DNA from: Pseudomonadota bacterium
GTDB lineage: Bacteria; Pseudomonadota; Alphaproteobacteria; Dongiales; Dongiaceae
Length of the DNA: 64,000 nt
Direction of reading: 5' to 3'
Assembly: GCA_021792365.1 (NCBI GenBank)
Contig: JAJYUT010000004.1
Span: 372,001-436,000, forward strand
The notes under the pieces were generated by a model. That model was not told where the DNA came from. It was given only the letters and a program-made list of their open reading frames with translations, and searched no databases. Position 1 is the stretch's first letter, and each line of letters begins with the position of its first letter. Shown here piece after piece: positions 41,075-49,142 of the stretch. The translations under genes and the position numbers were made by a program.

Positions 41075-42558
41075 ACGAGATCGCACCGACGCCCGGTTCT
41101 GAGTCCGACGGCATCGTGCGCTGCGATGCCTGTCCGGTGCTGTGCCGCATCCGGCCCGGCAAGCTCGGCGCTTGCGACCGTTACGGCAATGTGGACGGCA
41201 AGCTGGTGCGCACCGATCCGCTGGTGCTGCTGGACCGCTCGGTGGAGTCCGGCCGCGGCGCGGTGCGCTTCCTGGAAGGCGCGCGCGACTGGAGCGGCGA
41301 ATTGGTGCGCCAGCCGGATGCGTTCGTGACCGGCATAGGCGCCACCACCACCTATCCCGACTACAAGCCCGCGCCCTTCATCGTCTCGAGCCAGGTCGAC
41401 GGTGTCGATTGCGTGACCGTCGTGACGGAAGGGATCTTCAGCTATTGCGGCGTCAAGGTGAAGATCGACACCGACCGCTACGTCGGTCCGGAGCAGGCGC
41501 CGGTCCGTGTCAGGGGCGAGCAGATCGGCCATGTTACGACGCATGAATACGGCTCGCAGATGCTCTCCTTGGGCGGCGTACGTCATTTGACCGGCGGCTC
41601 CAAGGCTGAGGGCAACGTCACCTGCGATGCGTTGATGCGTCTCTGCAACAAGGAAGCCGTTGAGATGTCGATCGACGGCGGTTCCAACATCCTGGTGCAG
41701 GCGAACAAGCCGCCGGTCGTCGATGGCCACGCCGAACAGCGGATGCGCGTCGGCTGCGGCTCGGCCGTCACCGGCATCTTCGCCAAGCAGTGGTTCGGCC
41801 TCGCCGATGAAGTGGTCGTGGTCGACGAGCACATCACCGGCATTTTCACCGAACATCAGGCCGGCCGCATGCTGGATGCCAAGCCAAGTGGCATCAAGAT
41901 TCGCGGCCGCAAATCGACGCCCGGCCGCTATTTCCAGGTGGCGAAGCCGGGCCTCGGCTGGGGCGGCACCGACCTGAAGGATCCCTTGGAGATCATCGAG
42001 AAGTTCGACCCCAAGGTAGCCTGGCCGGGCTTGCGGCTGTTCATGGTGTCGACCACTGGCGAGCATTACGCGTGGTACGTGCTGGACGAAGAGCTGAAGC
42101 CTCAGCCCGCCGATCCGCCGCCGGAGATCGACAAGCTGGTCGCGCGCATCGCGGAGAATTGCGAGCCGGCGCTGAGCACGGTGTTGTTCATGGGCGGAGC
42201 GGGCGGATCCTTGCGAGCCGGCGTCACCGAGAATCCCGTTCGCCTCACCATGTCGGTGAAGGACCGGCTGACCCGCGTCACCTGTGGCGGCGCACCGGCT
42301 TACGTGTGGCCGGGTGGCGGCATCACCGTGATGGTGGACGTCGCGCGCATGCCAGACAAGTCCACCGGATACGTGCCGACGCCGGCGCTCGTCTTCCCGA
42401 TCGAGTTCACCATGCGGCTGGAGGATTATCGCCTGATGGGCGGCCACCTGAAGCACATCGTGCCGGTCGAGCAGGTCCTGGCCGAGCAGCGCAAGAAGGC
42501 CGTCCCGCCGATCGCGGAGAACCCCTGGCCCATGAAGCTGCCGGGAGGCGCGGAATGA
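41071..42558 (+). CDS. hnr: 6-hydroxynicotinate reductase homologue
   Basis: 495 residues. The N-terminus has Cys18, Cys21, Cys25 and Cys35 (CDACPVLC, then GKLGAC), a plausible iron-sulfur site; further Cys114 and Cys126 follow. It matches my memory of 6-hydroxynicotinate reductase, the iron-sulfur flavoprotein that makes 1,4,5,6-tetrahydro-6-oxonicotinate in Eubacterium barkeri, whose enzyme carries a covalent flavin. TGIGATTTY (87-95) resembles the GAT-type threonine site used by ApbE flavin transferases, and an ApbE-like gene follows with a 4-bp overlap. An enamidase homologue four genes downstream strongly supports the assignment. The electron donor is not evident. Confidence 0.82.
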   Translation: MNEIAPTPGSESDGIVRCDACPVLCRIRPGKLGACDRYGNVDGKLVRTDPLVLLDRSVESGRGAVRFLEGARDWSGELVRQPDAFVTGIGATTTYPDYKPAPFIVSSQVDGVDCVTVVTEGIFSYCGVKVKIDTDRYVGPEQAPVRVRGEQIGHVTTHEYGSQMLSLGGVRHLTGGSKAEGNVTCDALMRLCNKEAVEMSIDGGSNILVQANKPPVVDGHAEQRMRVGCGSAVTGIFAKQWFGLADEVVVVDEHITGIFTEHQAGRMLDAKPSGIKIRGRKSTPGRYFQVAKPGLGWGGTDLKDPLEIIEKFDPKVAWPGLRLFMVSTTGEHYAWYVLDEELKPQPADPPPEIDKLVARIAENCEPALSTVLFMGGAGGSLRAGVTENPVRLTMSVKDRLTRVTCGGAPAYVWPGGGITVMVDVARMPDKSTGYVPTPALVFPIEFTMRLEDYRLMGGHLKHIVPVEQVLAEQRKKAVPPIAENPWPMKLPGGAE

Positions 42559-43412
42559 GCGCGCAGGCCTCGCTCCTGCCTGGCAACCGGCTGCACCTCA
42601 ACCACGGTCCGATCGACCTCGTTCTCTCGGCCGACGGCGAGGCGACCGATGTGCGCCGGGCATACGAGGTCGCCGCCGCCTTGTTCCCCAACATCCTGCC
42701 GGAACTGGTGGCGAAGCTCGCAGTCCTGCGCGCGCCCATTGGCGACGTCCGGCCGATTGTCATGAGTCCAATCGCGCGCCGCATGGTGGATGCGGTATGG
42801 CCATATCGCGGAGTCCTCATCACACCGATGGCTGCGGTGGCGGGCGCGGTGGCGGAGCATGTCTTGGAGATGATGGTGGAGGCGGCGCCACTACGGCGCG
42901 CCATCGTCAATAATGGCGGCGACATCGCCATTCACCTGGCCGAGGGCCAGAGCGTGCGTGCCGGCGTGGTTGGCGATCTGTCGTTGCCCAGGATGGATGC
43001 GATGATCGAGATCGCGAGCAGCGATCCGGTGCGCGGCGTTGCCACTTCCGGCTGGCGCGGCCGTTCGCAGTCGCTGGGCATTGCAGATTCGGTGACCGTG
43101 CTGGCCCAGACGGCGGCGATGAGCGATGCGGCGGCAACGATGATCGCCAATGAGGTGAATGTCGAGGATCCGGCGATTGAGCGGCTGCCGGCCAGCCAGG
43201 TGCGCGACGACACTGACCTTGGCGATCTGCTTGTGACAGTTGCCGTGGGGCTGCTGTCCTCGCAGCAAGTTGCGCAAGCACTGGAGAATGGCGCCCGGCG
43301 CGCAGCCGAGCTGCAAGCGCGCGGACTTATCACCGCGGCGTATCTGCAGCTGCAGGGCCAAGTGCGCGTGGTTGGCGCCAACGATCTAACGGTGCCGTCA
43401 CGCGCGGCATGA
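42555..43412 (+). CDS. UPF0280 protein, ApbE-like (possible flavin transferase)
   Basis: 285 residues. GAVAEHVLEMM and NNGGDIAIHLAEG, then ATSGWRGRSQSLG and a final SVTVLAQTAAMSDAAATMIAN, follow the order of motifs in ApbE flavin transferases, to which UPF0280 is related. ApbE moves FMN from FAD onto Thr of a target protein. The immediate upstream neighbour is a 6-hydroxynicotinate reductase homologue, an enzyme known to hold covalent flavin in E. barkeri. Attaching that flavin is therefore the most economical role (inference). It overlaps hnr by 4 bp; its stop overlaps an ATG 15 bp before the chosen start of the next gene. Confidence 0.75.
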   Translation: MSAQASLLPGNRLHLNHGPIDLVLSADGEATDVRRAYEVAAALFPNILPELVAKLAVLRAPIGDVRPIVMSPIARRMVDAVWPYRGVLITPMAAVAGAVAEHVLEMMVEAAPLRRAIVNNGGDIAIHLAEGQSVRAGVVGDLSLPRMDAMIEIASSDPVRGVATSGWRGRSQSLGIADSVTVLAQTAAMSDAAATMIANEVNVEDPAIERLPASQVRDDTDLGDLLVTVAVGLLSSQQVAQALENGARRAAELQARGLITAAYLQLQGQVRVVGANDLTVPSRAA

Positions 43413-43423
43413 AAGGAATCGGC

Positions 43424-44005
43424 ATGAGCGAGATCAGCATCCGCAAGTCGCAATTGGTCATCGACAAGATCTGGCATGATGGCGGACCGGCCCTGAAGGA
43501 GCCCCGCCTGCGCGGCGCCATCCTGACCGTGATCAAGAACCCCTTCGCCGGCCGCTATGTCGAGGAGATCCAGCCCTTCATGAAGCCGCTGGAGCAGCTT
43601 GGGGTGGGCATGGCGCGCGAACTGGCCGAAGCGCTGGGCGGGCCGAAGGCGGTGCAGAGCTATGGCAAGGCTGCCCTCGTGGGATTGGCGGGCGAGCTGG
43701 AGCATGGCGCGCTGTGGCACGCGCCCGGCGGGTATTCCATGCGCGAGGTGCTGGGCGGCACCAAGGCAATCGTCCCCTCGACCAAGAAGGTCGGCCCGGC
43801 GGGCGCGCGCATCGATGTCCCGCTGCACCACATCAACGCGGCCTATGTGCGCAGCCATTTCGATGCCATCGAGGTCGGCATCAACGACGCGCCGAAGCCG
43901 GACGAGATTATCTACATCCTGGCCATGGGGACGGGCGCGCGCGTGCATGATCGTGCCGGCGGACTCAAGACCAGCGAGATCAAGGGAGAGGATGGGCAAC
44001 GCTAG
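43424..44005 (+). CDS. DUF1185 / AA_synth-family protein, copy 1
   Basis: 193 residues of the DUF1185 (PF06684, 'amino acid synthesis') family, of unproven function. Motifs shared with copy 2 at 44466: NPFAGRY, SYGKAALVG, GELEHGA, a PSTKKVG-like loop, IDVPLHH and YVRSHFDAIEV. AAAGGA lies before the ATG at 43424, preferred over the ATG at 43409 that overlaps the previous stop. It is inside the nicotinate-type operon and directly abuts the MarR gene. It may catalyse a hydrolytic or isomerisation step on ring-opened intermediates (speculative). Confidence 0.8.
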   Translation: MSEISIRKSQLVIDKIWHDGGPALKEPRLRGAILTVIKNPFAGRYVEEIQPFMKPLEQLGVGMARELAEALGGPKAVQSYGKAALVGLAGELEHGALWHAPGGYSMREVLGGTKAIVPSTKKVGPAGARIDVPLHHINAAYVRSHFDAIEVGINDAPKPDEIIYILAMGTGARVHDRAGGLKTSEIKGEDGQR

Positions 44006-44458
44006 ATGAGGCCGGAGCAGCGCACGCATGGCAGCGACCCAGCCGAGTCCTATCGGCTGGAGGACCAGGTCGGCTATTGGCTGCGCCGCGCCTATCAGCG
44101 CCACATGGCGATCTTCGCCGGCGTGATGAGCGATCTCGACCTCACCTCCATGCAGTTTGCGGCTCTTGTGAAGCTGCACGAGCTGAAGGCGGTGTCGCAG
44201 ACCGAGCTCGGGCGTCTTACCGGCATGGACCGCGCCACCATCTCCGGCGTGGTCGCGCGCCTGAAGCGGCGCGAGCTGGTGTTCTACCGGCCCGACCCGC
44301 TGGACAAGCGCTCGCGCATCATCGCCCTGACGCCTGGTGCCGAAACCTTGCTGGCAGAGGCGATGCAACGCATCGGGCGCGTGACCGAACAGACGTTGGA
44401 GCCGATCGACCCCGCGGAGCGCGAGAGCCTGCGGGCGATCCTGCAGAAGATGGGATGA
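44006..44458 (+). CDS. MarR-family transcriptional regulator
   Basis: 150 residues. Winged helix with SQTELGRLTGMDRATISGVV as the HTH and a wing containing PDPLDKRSRIIALTPGA. It starts at the base after the stop of copy 1 of the DUF1185 pair. MarR proteins are usually dimeric repressors released by aromatic ligands, so nicotinate or 6-hydroxynicotinate is a likely effector. The 22-bp perfect palindrome at 37481 before the operon is the best operator candidate. Being inside the operon implies autoregulation. Confidence 0.9.
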   Translation: MRPEQRTHGSDPAESYRLEDQVGYWLRRAYQRHMAIFAGVMSDLDLTSMQFAALVKLHELKAVSQTELGRLTGMDRATISGVVARLKRRELVFYRPDPLDKRSRIIALTPGAETLLAEAMQRIGRVTEQTLEPIDPAERESLRAILQKMG

Positions 44459-44465
44459 GCCGATC

Positions 44466-45050
44466 ATGAAGAGCGACATCAGGAAGATTGTGATCACGGT
44501 CGAGGAGACTCACCGCGAGAGCGGCAAGTCCGTCGCACCGACGACGCGCAAGGCGGCGGCCATCGCGGTCATCGCCAATCCCTTCGCCGGCAGGTTCGCC
44601 GACGACCTGACGCCGCTGATGGATATCGGCGAGGAGCTGGGCGGTTATCTCACCAAGAAGGCGGTCGAGGCGCTCGGGATCGAAGGCGGCAAGGCCGAAA
44701 GCTACGGCAAGGCCGCGATCGTCGGCGAGGGAGGCGAGCTGGAGCATGCCGCCGCCATCCTGCATCCGAAGCTCGGCAAGCCGGTGCGCGAGGTATTGAC
44801 CAAGGGCGCGGCCCTCATTCCTTCCGCCAAGAAAATGGGCGGGATCGGCACGCCCATCGATGTGCCGTTGGGGCACAAGGACGCCGCCTTCGTCCGCAGC
44901 CATTTTGACGGCATGGAGGTACGGATCGCCGATGCCCCGCGTGCCAACGAGATCCTGGTCGCGATCGTGGTGACGGATTCCGGCCGGCCATTCCCGCGCG
45001 TGGGCGGGCTGCAGACGCACGAGATCAAGGGCGAAGACGGATTGCGCTAG
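44466..45050 (+). CDS. DUF1185 / AA_synth-family protein, copy 2
   Basis: 194 residues, clear paralogue of the product of 43424: NPFAGRF, SYGKAAIVGEGGELEHAA, IPSAKKMGGIG, IDVPLGHKDAAFVRSHFDG and the shared C-terminal EIKGEDG. Identity is moderate, so the duplication is old and the copies have probably diverged in role, or form a heteromer. Placed 7 bp after marR and 6 bp before the enamidase gene. Function unknown. Confidence 0.8.
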   Translation: MKSDIRKIVITVEETHRESGKSVAPTTRKAAAIAVIANPFAGRFADDLTPLMDIGEELGGYLTKKAVEALGIEGGKAESYGKAAIVGEGGELEHAAAILHPKLGKPVREVLTKGAALIPSAKKMGGIGTPIDVPLGHKDAAFVRSHFDGMEVRIADAPRANEILVAIVVTDSGRPFPRVGGLQTHEIKGEDGLR

Positions 45051-45056
45051 GAGGCG

Positions 45057-46253
45057 ATGATGGCGGAACCGACGGGGGCAGGCGGCCCGGCAGGAAAGAT
45101 GGCGATCCGCAATGTCGGGTTGATGCTGTCCGGCGATCTGAAGCGCCCGATCCTCGATGCCGATGCAATCATCGCCGACAAGGGCCGCATCGTCGCGGTG
45201 GGCAAGGAGCGGGACCTCGACCTGTCGGGCGCGCAGGTGACGATCGATGCCAAGGGCTGCGCTTTGTCGCCGGGCCTGATCGACAGTCATGTGCATCCGG
45301 TGTTCGGGGATTGGACGCCGCGCCAAAGCCAGCTCGGCTGGATCGATTCTTTCCTCAATGGCGGCGTCACCACCATGATCTCCGCGGGCGAGGTGCATCT
45401 GCCCGGCCGGCCCAAGGACATCGTCGGCGTGAAGGCGCTCGCGATCACCGCGCAGCGCAGCTTCGATGCGTTCCGGCCGGGCGGGGTCAAGGTGCATGCC
45501 GGCGCGCCGGTGATCGAGAAGGGCATGGAGGAGCACGATTTCGCCGAGCTGGCGAATGCCGGCGTGAAGCTTCTCGGCGAGGTCGGCCTTGGCTCGGTGA
45601 AAGCGGGCGACGAGGCGAAGAAGATGGTGGCCTGGGCGCGCAAGCACGGCATCCAGTCCACCATCCACACCGGCGGCCCCTCAGTGCCGGGCTCCGGCTA
45701 CATCGACAAGGATGTGGTGCTGGAAGCGGATGCCGACGTGATCGGCCACATCAATGGCGGTCACACCGCGCTCGACCTCAAGCAGATCGAATGCCTGTGC
45801 GAGCAGTGCGGCCGCGCCATCGAGATCGTCCACAACGGCAACGAGATGGCCGGCCTGCACGCGGTGAAGATCGCCAAGCAACTGGGGCAGCTCGAGCGCG
45901 TGATCCTCGGCACCGATTCGCCGGCCGGCTCCGGTGTTCAGCCGCTCGGTATCCTGCGCGTCATCGCGATGCTCTCCAGCTTCGGCGATTTGCCGGCGGA
46001 GCAGGTCTTCTGTTTCGCCACCGGCAACACCGCGCGCATCCGCAATCTCGATTGCGGGCTGCTGGAGCCGGGCCGGGCGGCAGATTTCGTGTTCATGGAC
46101 AAGGCGCAGCACAGTTCCGGCCGGGATTTGCTTGATTCCGTGCGCAAGGGCGATCTGCCCGGAATCGGCATGGTGGTGATCGACGGCGTGGTGCGCTGCC
46201 AACGCTCGCGCAACACGCCGCCGGCAGACAGGGTGCCCGCGATCGTGCATTGA
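45057..46253 (+). CDS. ena: Enamidase (amidohydrolase family, tetrahydro-6-oxonicotinate ring opening)
   Basis: 398 residues. It follows the E. barkeri enamidase sequence, as I remember it, over most of its length: GGVTTMISAG, PGRPKD, GEVGLG, HTGG-S-PGS, HINGG, PLGILR and the C-terminal SRNTPPA. Metal and catalytic residues of the bimetallic amidohydrolase site are His77 and His79 (DSHVH), Glu174, His203, His230 and Asp286. Enamidase converts 1,4,5,6-tetrahydro-6-oxonicotinate to 2-formylglutarate and ammonia. AGGAGG lies just before ATGATG (45057 or 45060). It is last in the operon. Confidence 0.87.
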   Translation: MMAEPTGAGGPAGKMAIRNVGLMLSGDLKRPILDADAIIADKGRIVAVGKERDLDLSGAQVTIDAKGCALSPGLIDSHVHPVFGDWTPRQSQLGWIDSFLNGGVTTMISAGEVHLPGRPKDIVGVKALAITAQRSFDAFRPGGVKVHAGAPVIEKGMEEHDFAELANAGVKLLGEVGLGSVKAGDEAKKMVAWARKHGIQSTIHTGGPSVPGSGYIDKDVVLEADADVIGHINGGHTALDLKQIECLCEQCGRAIEIVHNGNEMAGLHAVKIAKQLGQLERVILGTDSPAGSGVQPLGILRVIAMLSSFGDLPAEQVFCFATGNTARIRNLDCGLLEPGRAADFVFMDKAQHSSGRDLLDSVRKGDLPGIGMVVIDGVVRCQRSRNTPPADRVPAIVH

Positions 46254-46313
46254 TTTGGTGGAACCGAGGCACGGCGCGCTCCGTATGGTCGCGGCAGGAC
46301 AGGGAGGTAACCG

Positions 46314-46856
46314 TTGGTTCGGGCAATCGCATATCTGATGGTGATCCTGATGGCGTCCCTCTCGGCGGAAGCGGCGGGCAAGACCGCCCATAATTTCACC
46401 TTCACCTCGATCGACGGCGGCCCACTGCCGTTGAGCGACTTCAAGGGCAAGGCCATCCTGGTCGTGAACACGGCTTCGGAATGCGGCTACACGCCGCAAT
46501 ACAAGGACCTGCAGGCGCTGTGGCAGCGGTATCGCGACCGCGGCCTGGTCGTGGTGGGCGTTCCCTCGAACGATTTCGGTGGTCAGGAGCCGGGAACGGA
46601 GGCCGAGATCAAGCGCTTCTGCGAACGGCAATATGCCGTTGATTTTCCGCTGACGGCGAAGGAGCACGTCACGGGCCAGGATGCCCATCCGTTCTATCGA
46701 TGGGCCGCGGAGGTCGCGGGTGAGGCAGCGGGCCCGCGCTGGAACTTCCACAAATACCTGGTCGGGCCGGACGGCGCGCTCGCCGCCTGGTTCCCGACCA
46801 AGACCTCCCCGACCGCCGCGGAGGTGACCGCGGCGGTCGAGGACGCGCTGCCTTAG
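46314..46856 (+). CDS. Glutathione peroxidase-family protein, exported
   Basis: 180 residues starting at TTG, supported by GGGAGG about 6 nt upstream. Signal peptide about residues 1-20, so likely periplasmic. The peroxidatic Cys lies in NTASECGYTPQY, and the conserved Gln and Trp are visible (GGQEPG, RWNFHKYLV). The enzyme uses Cys rather than selenocysteine, so thioredoxin or a similar dithiol may be the reductant. It overlaps the convergent terC gene by 4 bp. Confidence 0.9.
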   Translation: MVRAIAYLMVILMASLSAEAAGKTAHNFTFTSIDGGPLPLSDFKGKAILVVNTASECGYTPQYKDLQALWQRYRDRGLVVVGVPSNDFGGQEPGTEAEIKRFCERQYAVDFPLTAKEHVTGQDAHPFYRWAAEVAGEAAGPRWNFHKYLVGPDGALAAWFPTKTSPTAAEVTAAVEDALP

Positions 46857-47602
46857 ACCACGCGCTCGCCGCTATCGGGCTTCCGCACCTGCTTGCGGCG
46901 CGCCATCAGGTTGAGCGCCTCCACGCCGGCCGAGAAGGCGATGGCGAAGTAGATGTAGCCCTTCGGGATGTGGAAGTGCAGCGCCTCCGCGATCAGCGCC
47001 GTGCCGATCAGCAGCAGGAAGGAGAGGCACAGCATCTTCACCGTCGGGTGGTTGTGCACGAAACGTCCAACCGGCGCCGCCGCGATCAGCATTACGATCA
47101 TCGCGACCACGACCGCTGCCACCATGATGGCGATGTGGTTCGCCATGCCCACGGCGGTGATGACCGAGTCCAGGGAGAAGACGATATCGAGCAGCGCAAT
47201 CTGCACGATCGCGGAGGTGAATGAGAGATGGGGCCGCGCCGCGCCGCCTTGCTCGCCGCCTTCCACCGAGTGGTGGATCTCCATGGTCGCTTTGACCAGC
47301 AGGAAGAGGCCGCCCCCTCCCAGGATGATGTCACGCCAGGAGAGTTCGAATCCCCAGAAATCGGCGATCGGCGTGACCAGACCTGCCACCCAGGAGATCG
47401 AAAACAGCAAGGCCAGGCGCGTCAGCAGGGCCAGTATCAGGCCCCATCGCCGCGCCGAATCCTGCCGTTCCGGCCTGCAGCGCGAGGCAATGATCTGCAC
47501 GAACATCAGATTGTCGATGCCGAGCACGATCTCGAGCGCGGCAAGAGTTAGGAAAGCGGCCAGCGCCTCGGCCGTCATGATCTCAGCCAACATTTCCGAC
47601 AT
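46853..47602 (-). CDS. TerC-family integral membrane protein
   Basis: 249 residues with seven or so hydrophobic helices. The TerC signatures are present: EIVLGIDNLMFV near residue 24 and DIVFSLDSVITAVGM near residue 138, each with acidic residues in a membrane segment. Family members are implicated in metal (notably manganese) export to metalloproteins and in tellurite resistance. It has a plausible promoter and a hairpin in its leader. No yybP-ykoY (Mn2+) riboswitch consensus was found upstream. Confidence 0.9.
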   Translation of the reverse strand: MSEMLAEIMTAEALAAFLTLAALEIVLGIDNLMFVQIIASRCRPERQDSARRWGLILALLTRLALLFSISWVAGLVTPIADFWGFELSWRDIILGGGGLFLLVKATMEIHHSVEGGEQGGAARPHLSFTSAIVQIALLDIVFSLDSVITAVGMANHIAIMVAAVVVAMIVMLIAAAPVGRFVHNHPTVKMLCLSFLLLIGTALIAEALHFHIPKGYIYFAIAFSAGVEALNLMARRKQVRKPDSGERVV

Positions 47603-47631
47603 GGGTCTCCTTCCCCCTCCATACCAAGACA

Positions 47632-47659
47632 GCCGCGCCGACGAGTTGTCCGGCGCGGC
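47632..47659 (-). promoter_or_regulatory. Hairpin in the terC leader
   Basis: A 9-bp perfect stem (GCCGCGCCG / CGGCGCGGC) with a 10-nt loop, between the putative promoter and the terC ATG at 47602. It could be a metal- or protein-responsive leader element; there is no T-run, so it is not a clear terminator. Confidence 0.4.
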
Positions 47660-47670
47660 CGAGGTTCACT

Positions 47671-47700
47671 CATATAGGGTGCGCCATCGGGCTTTGCCAA
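47671..47700 (-). promoter_or_regulatory. Probable terC promoter
   Basis: Minus strand TTGGCA (47700-47695) and TATATG (47676-47671) with an 18-bp spacer, about 70 bp before the terC ATG. Both boxes are near consensus for sigma-70. Confidence 0.5.
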
Positions 47701-47856
47701 CGGGTCAAGGGGCCAAAGTGCCATGAGGTTCCGCGTTCCGGCGCCGAATTTCGCCTTGGACCGACCCTCGACAACCCGCCAGCGTCACGCGCGCGCGCTG
47801 TTTGCACCCGGCGCTGGCTTGTCCTAGGGTCGGCGCAAAGAGGCGAAGGGCGATCC

Positions 47857-49044
47857 ATGAAGGTCAAGGACATCACGGTTTTCATCGTCGGCAACCCGCC
47901 GCCCGGCTTCGGCGGCCGCTATTTCGTGTTCGTGAAGCTAACGACGGATGACGGCATCACCGGCATCGGCGAGATCTATTGCGCGAGTTTCGGCCCGCAG
48001 GTGATCAAGGCGATGGCCGAGGACGTGTTCGCCCGCTACGTGGCGGGCATGGATCCGTTCCACATCGAAAGCCTGTGGCGCCGGGTCTATAGCAGCGGCT
48101 ACAGCCAGCGGCCCGACCCATCGCTGGTCGGCGTCTTGTCGGGGATCGAGATCGCCCTGTGGGACATCCTCGGAAAGGCGACGGACAAGCCGGTCTACGA
48201 ATTGCTGGGCGGGCGCGTGCACGAGCGGCTGCGCAGCTACACCTATATTTATCCGCAGGGCGACGAGGACGAGAGCATCTACCACAATGCCGAGCTGTCC
48301 GCGAAGCGCGCGGCGGAGTATGTGAAGCTCGGCTTCACCGCGCTCAAGTTCGATCCCGTCACGCCCTACACCGCGTTCGATCCACGGCAGCCCTCGCTCG
48401 AGGCGCTGGACCGGGCGGAGAAATTCTGCCGGCTATTGCGCGAGGCGGTCGGCAGCAAGGCCGATCTGCTGTTCGGCACGCACGGGCAATTTACCGCGTC
48501 CGGCGCCATCCGGCTTGCGAAGCGGATCGAACCCTATGATCCGCTCTGGTTCGAAGAGCCGACGCCGCCGGAAATGCCGGAGGAGATGGCTTTGGTCGCG
48601 CGCGGCACGTCGATTCCGGTAGCGACCGGAGAGCGCCTCTGCACCAAATACGAGTTCTCGCGCGTGCTGGAACTACGCGCGGCGTCGATCCTGCAGATGG
48701 CGCTGGGACGCGTCGGCGGACTCTGGGAGGCCAGGAAGATCGCGGCCATGGCGGAGACGCACTATGCCCAGATCGCGCCGCATCTCTATTGCGGTCCCGT
48801 GGAGGGCGCCGCGAATGTTCAGTTCGCGGCCTCATTGCCCAACTTCCTGATCCTCGAGAGCATCCAAACCTGGAGCGGCTTCCATGCGCGGCTGCTGAAA
48901 AAGCCGATCCGCTGGGAGGAAGGCTATGTCATTCCGTCTTGCGAGCCCGGCCTCGGTATCGAGCTGGACGAGCAGGTCGCCCTTGCGCATCCCTACAGCG
49001 GCGACCGCCTGCATCTCGAGATGACGAATCATCCAGTTCCGTAG
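47857..49044 (+). CDS. Enolase-superfamily (mandelate racemase/muconate lactonizing type) protein with altered active site
   Basis: 395 residues, capping domain then TIM barrel. Glu233 (WFEEP) and Glu259 (TGERL) are separated by 26 residues, as metal ligands two and three are in mandelate racemase and galactonate dehydratase. The first ligand should be at 207, where the sequence has Gly (FGTHGQF). The Asp of the His-Asp dyad, usually in QPD, is Ala282 (LQMALGRVGG), while His in APHLYCG is kept. The second-strand motif is K-F-D (164-166), not K-x-K. Either it is a specialised subgroup or it binds metal differently. Usual substrates are sugar acids. Confidence 0.8.
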   Translation: MKVKDITVFIVGNPPPGFGGRYFVFVKLTTDDGITGIGEIYCASFGPQVIKAMAEDVFARYVAGMDPFHIESLWRRVYSSGYSQRPDPSLVGVLSGIEIALWDILGKATDKPVYELLGGRVHERLRSYTYIYPQGDEDESIYHNAELSAKRAAEYVKLGFTALKFDPVTPYTAFDPRQPSLEALDRAEKFCRLLREAVGSKADLLFGTHGQFTASGAIRLAKRIEPYDPLWFEEPTPPEMPEEMALVARGTSIPVATGERLCTKYEFSRVLELRAASILQMALGRVGGLWEARKIAAMAETHYAQIAPHLYCGPVEGAANVQFAASLPNFLILESIQTWSGFHARLLKKPIRWEEGYVIPSCEPGLGIELDEQVALAHPYSGDRLHLEMTNHPVP

Positions 49045-49142
49045 GTGCGTCATCCGTCGGTCACATGCCCGCGGCGAGGAACCCGTTTGCGCGCCCCGGC
49101 GTTTCCCGCCACACTGACTGCATGCCACGGATGGGGTGGGCA

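Noticed and set aside
47335-47365. tRNA T-loop-like motif (GTTCGAATCC)
   Set aside because: It lies inside the terC coding frame (encoding DFWGFELS on the minus strand) and has no acceptor stem, D-arm or anticodon arm around it.
47603-47700. yybP-ykoY manganese riboswitch upstream of terC
   Set aside because: The conserved loop sequences are not visible; only a simple hairpin is present.
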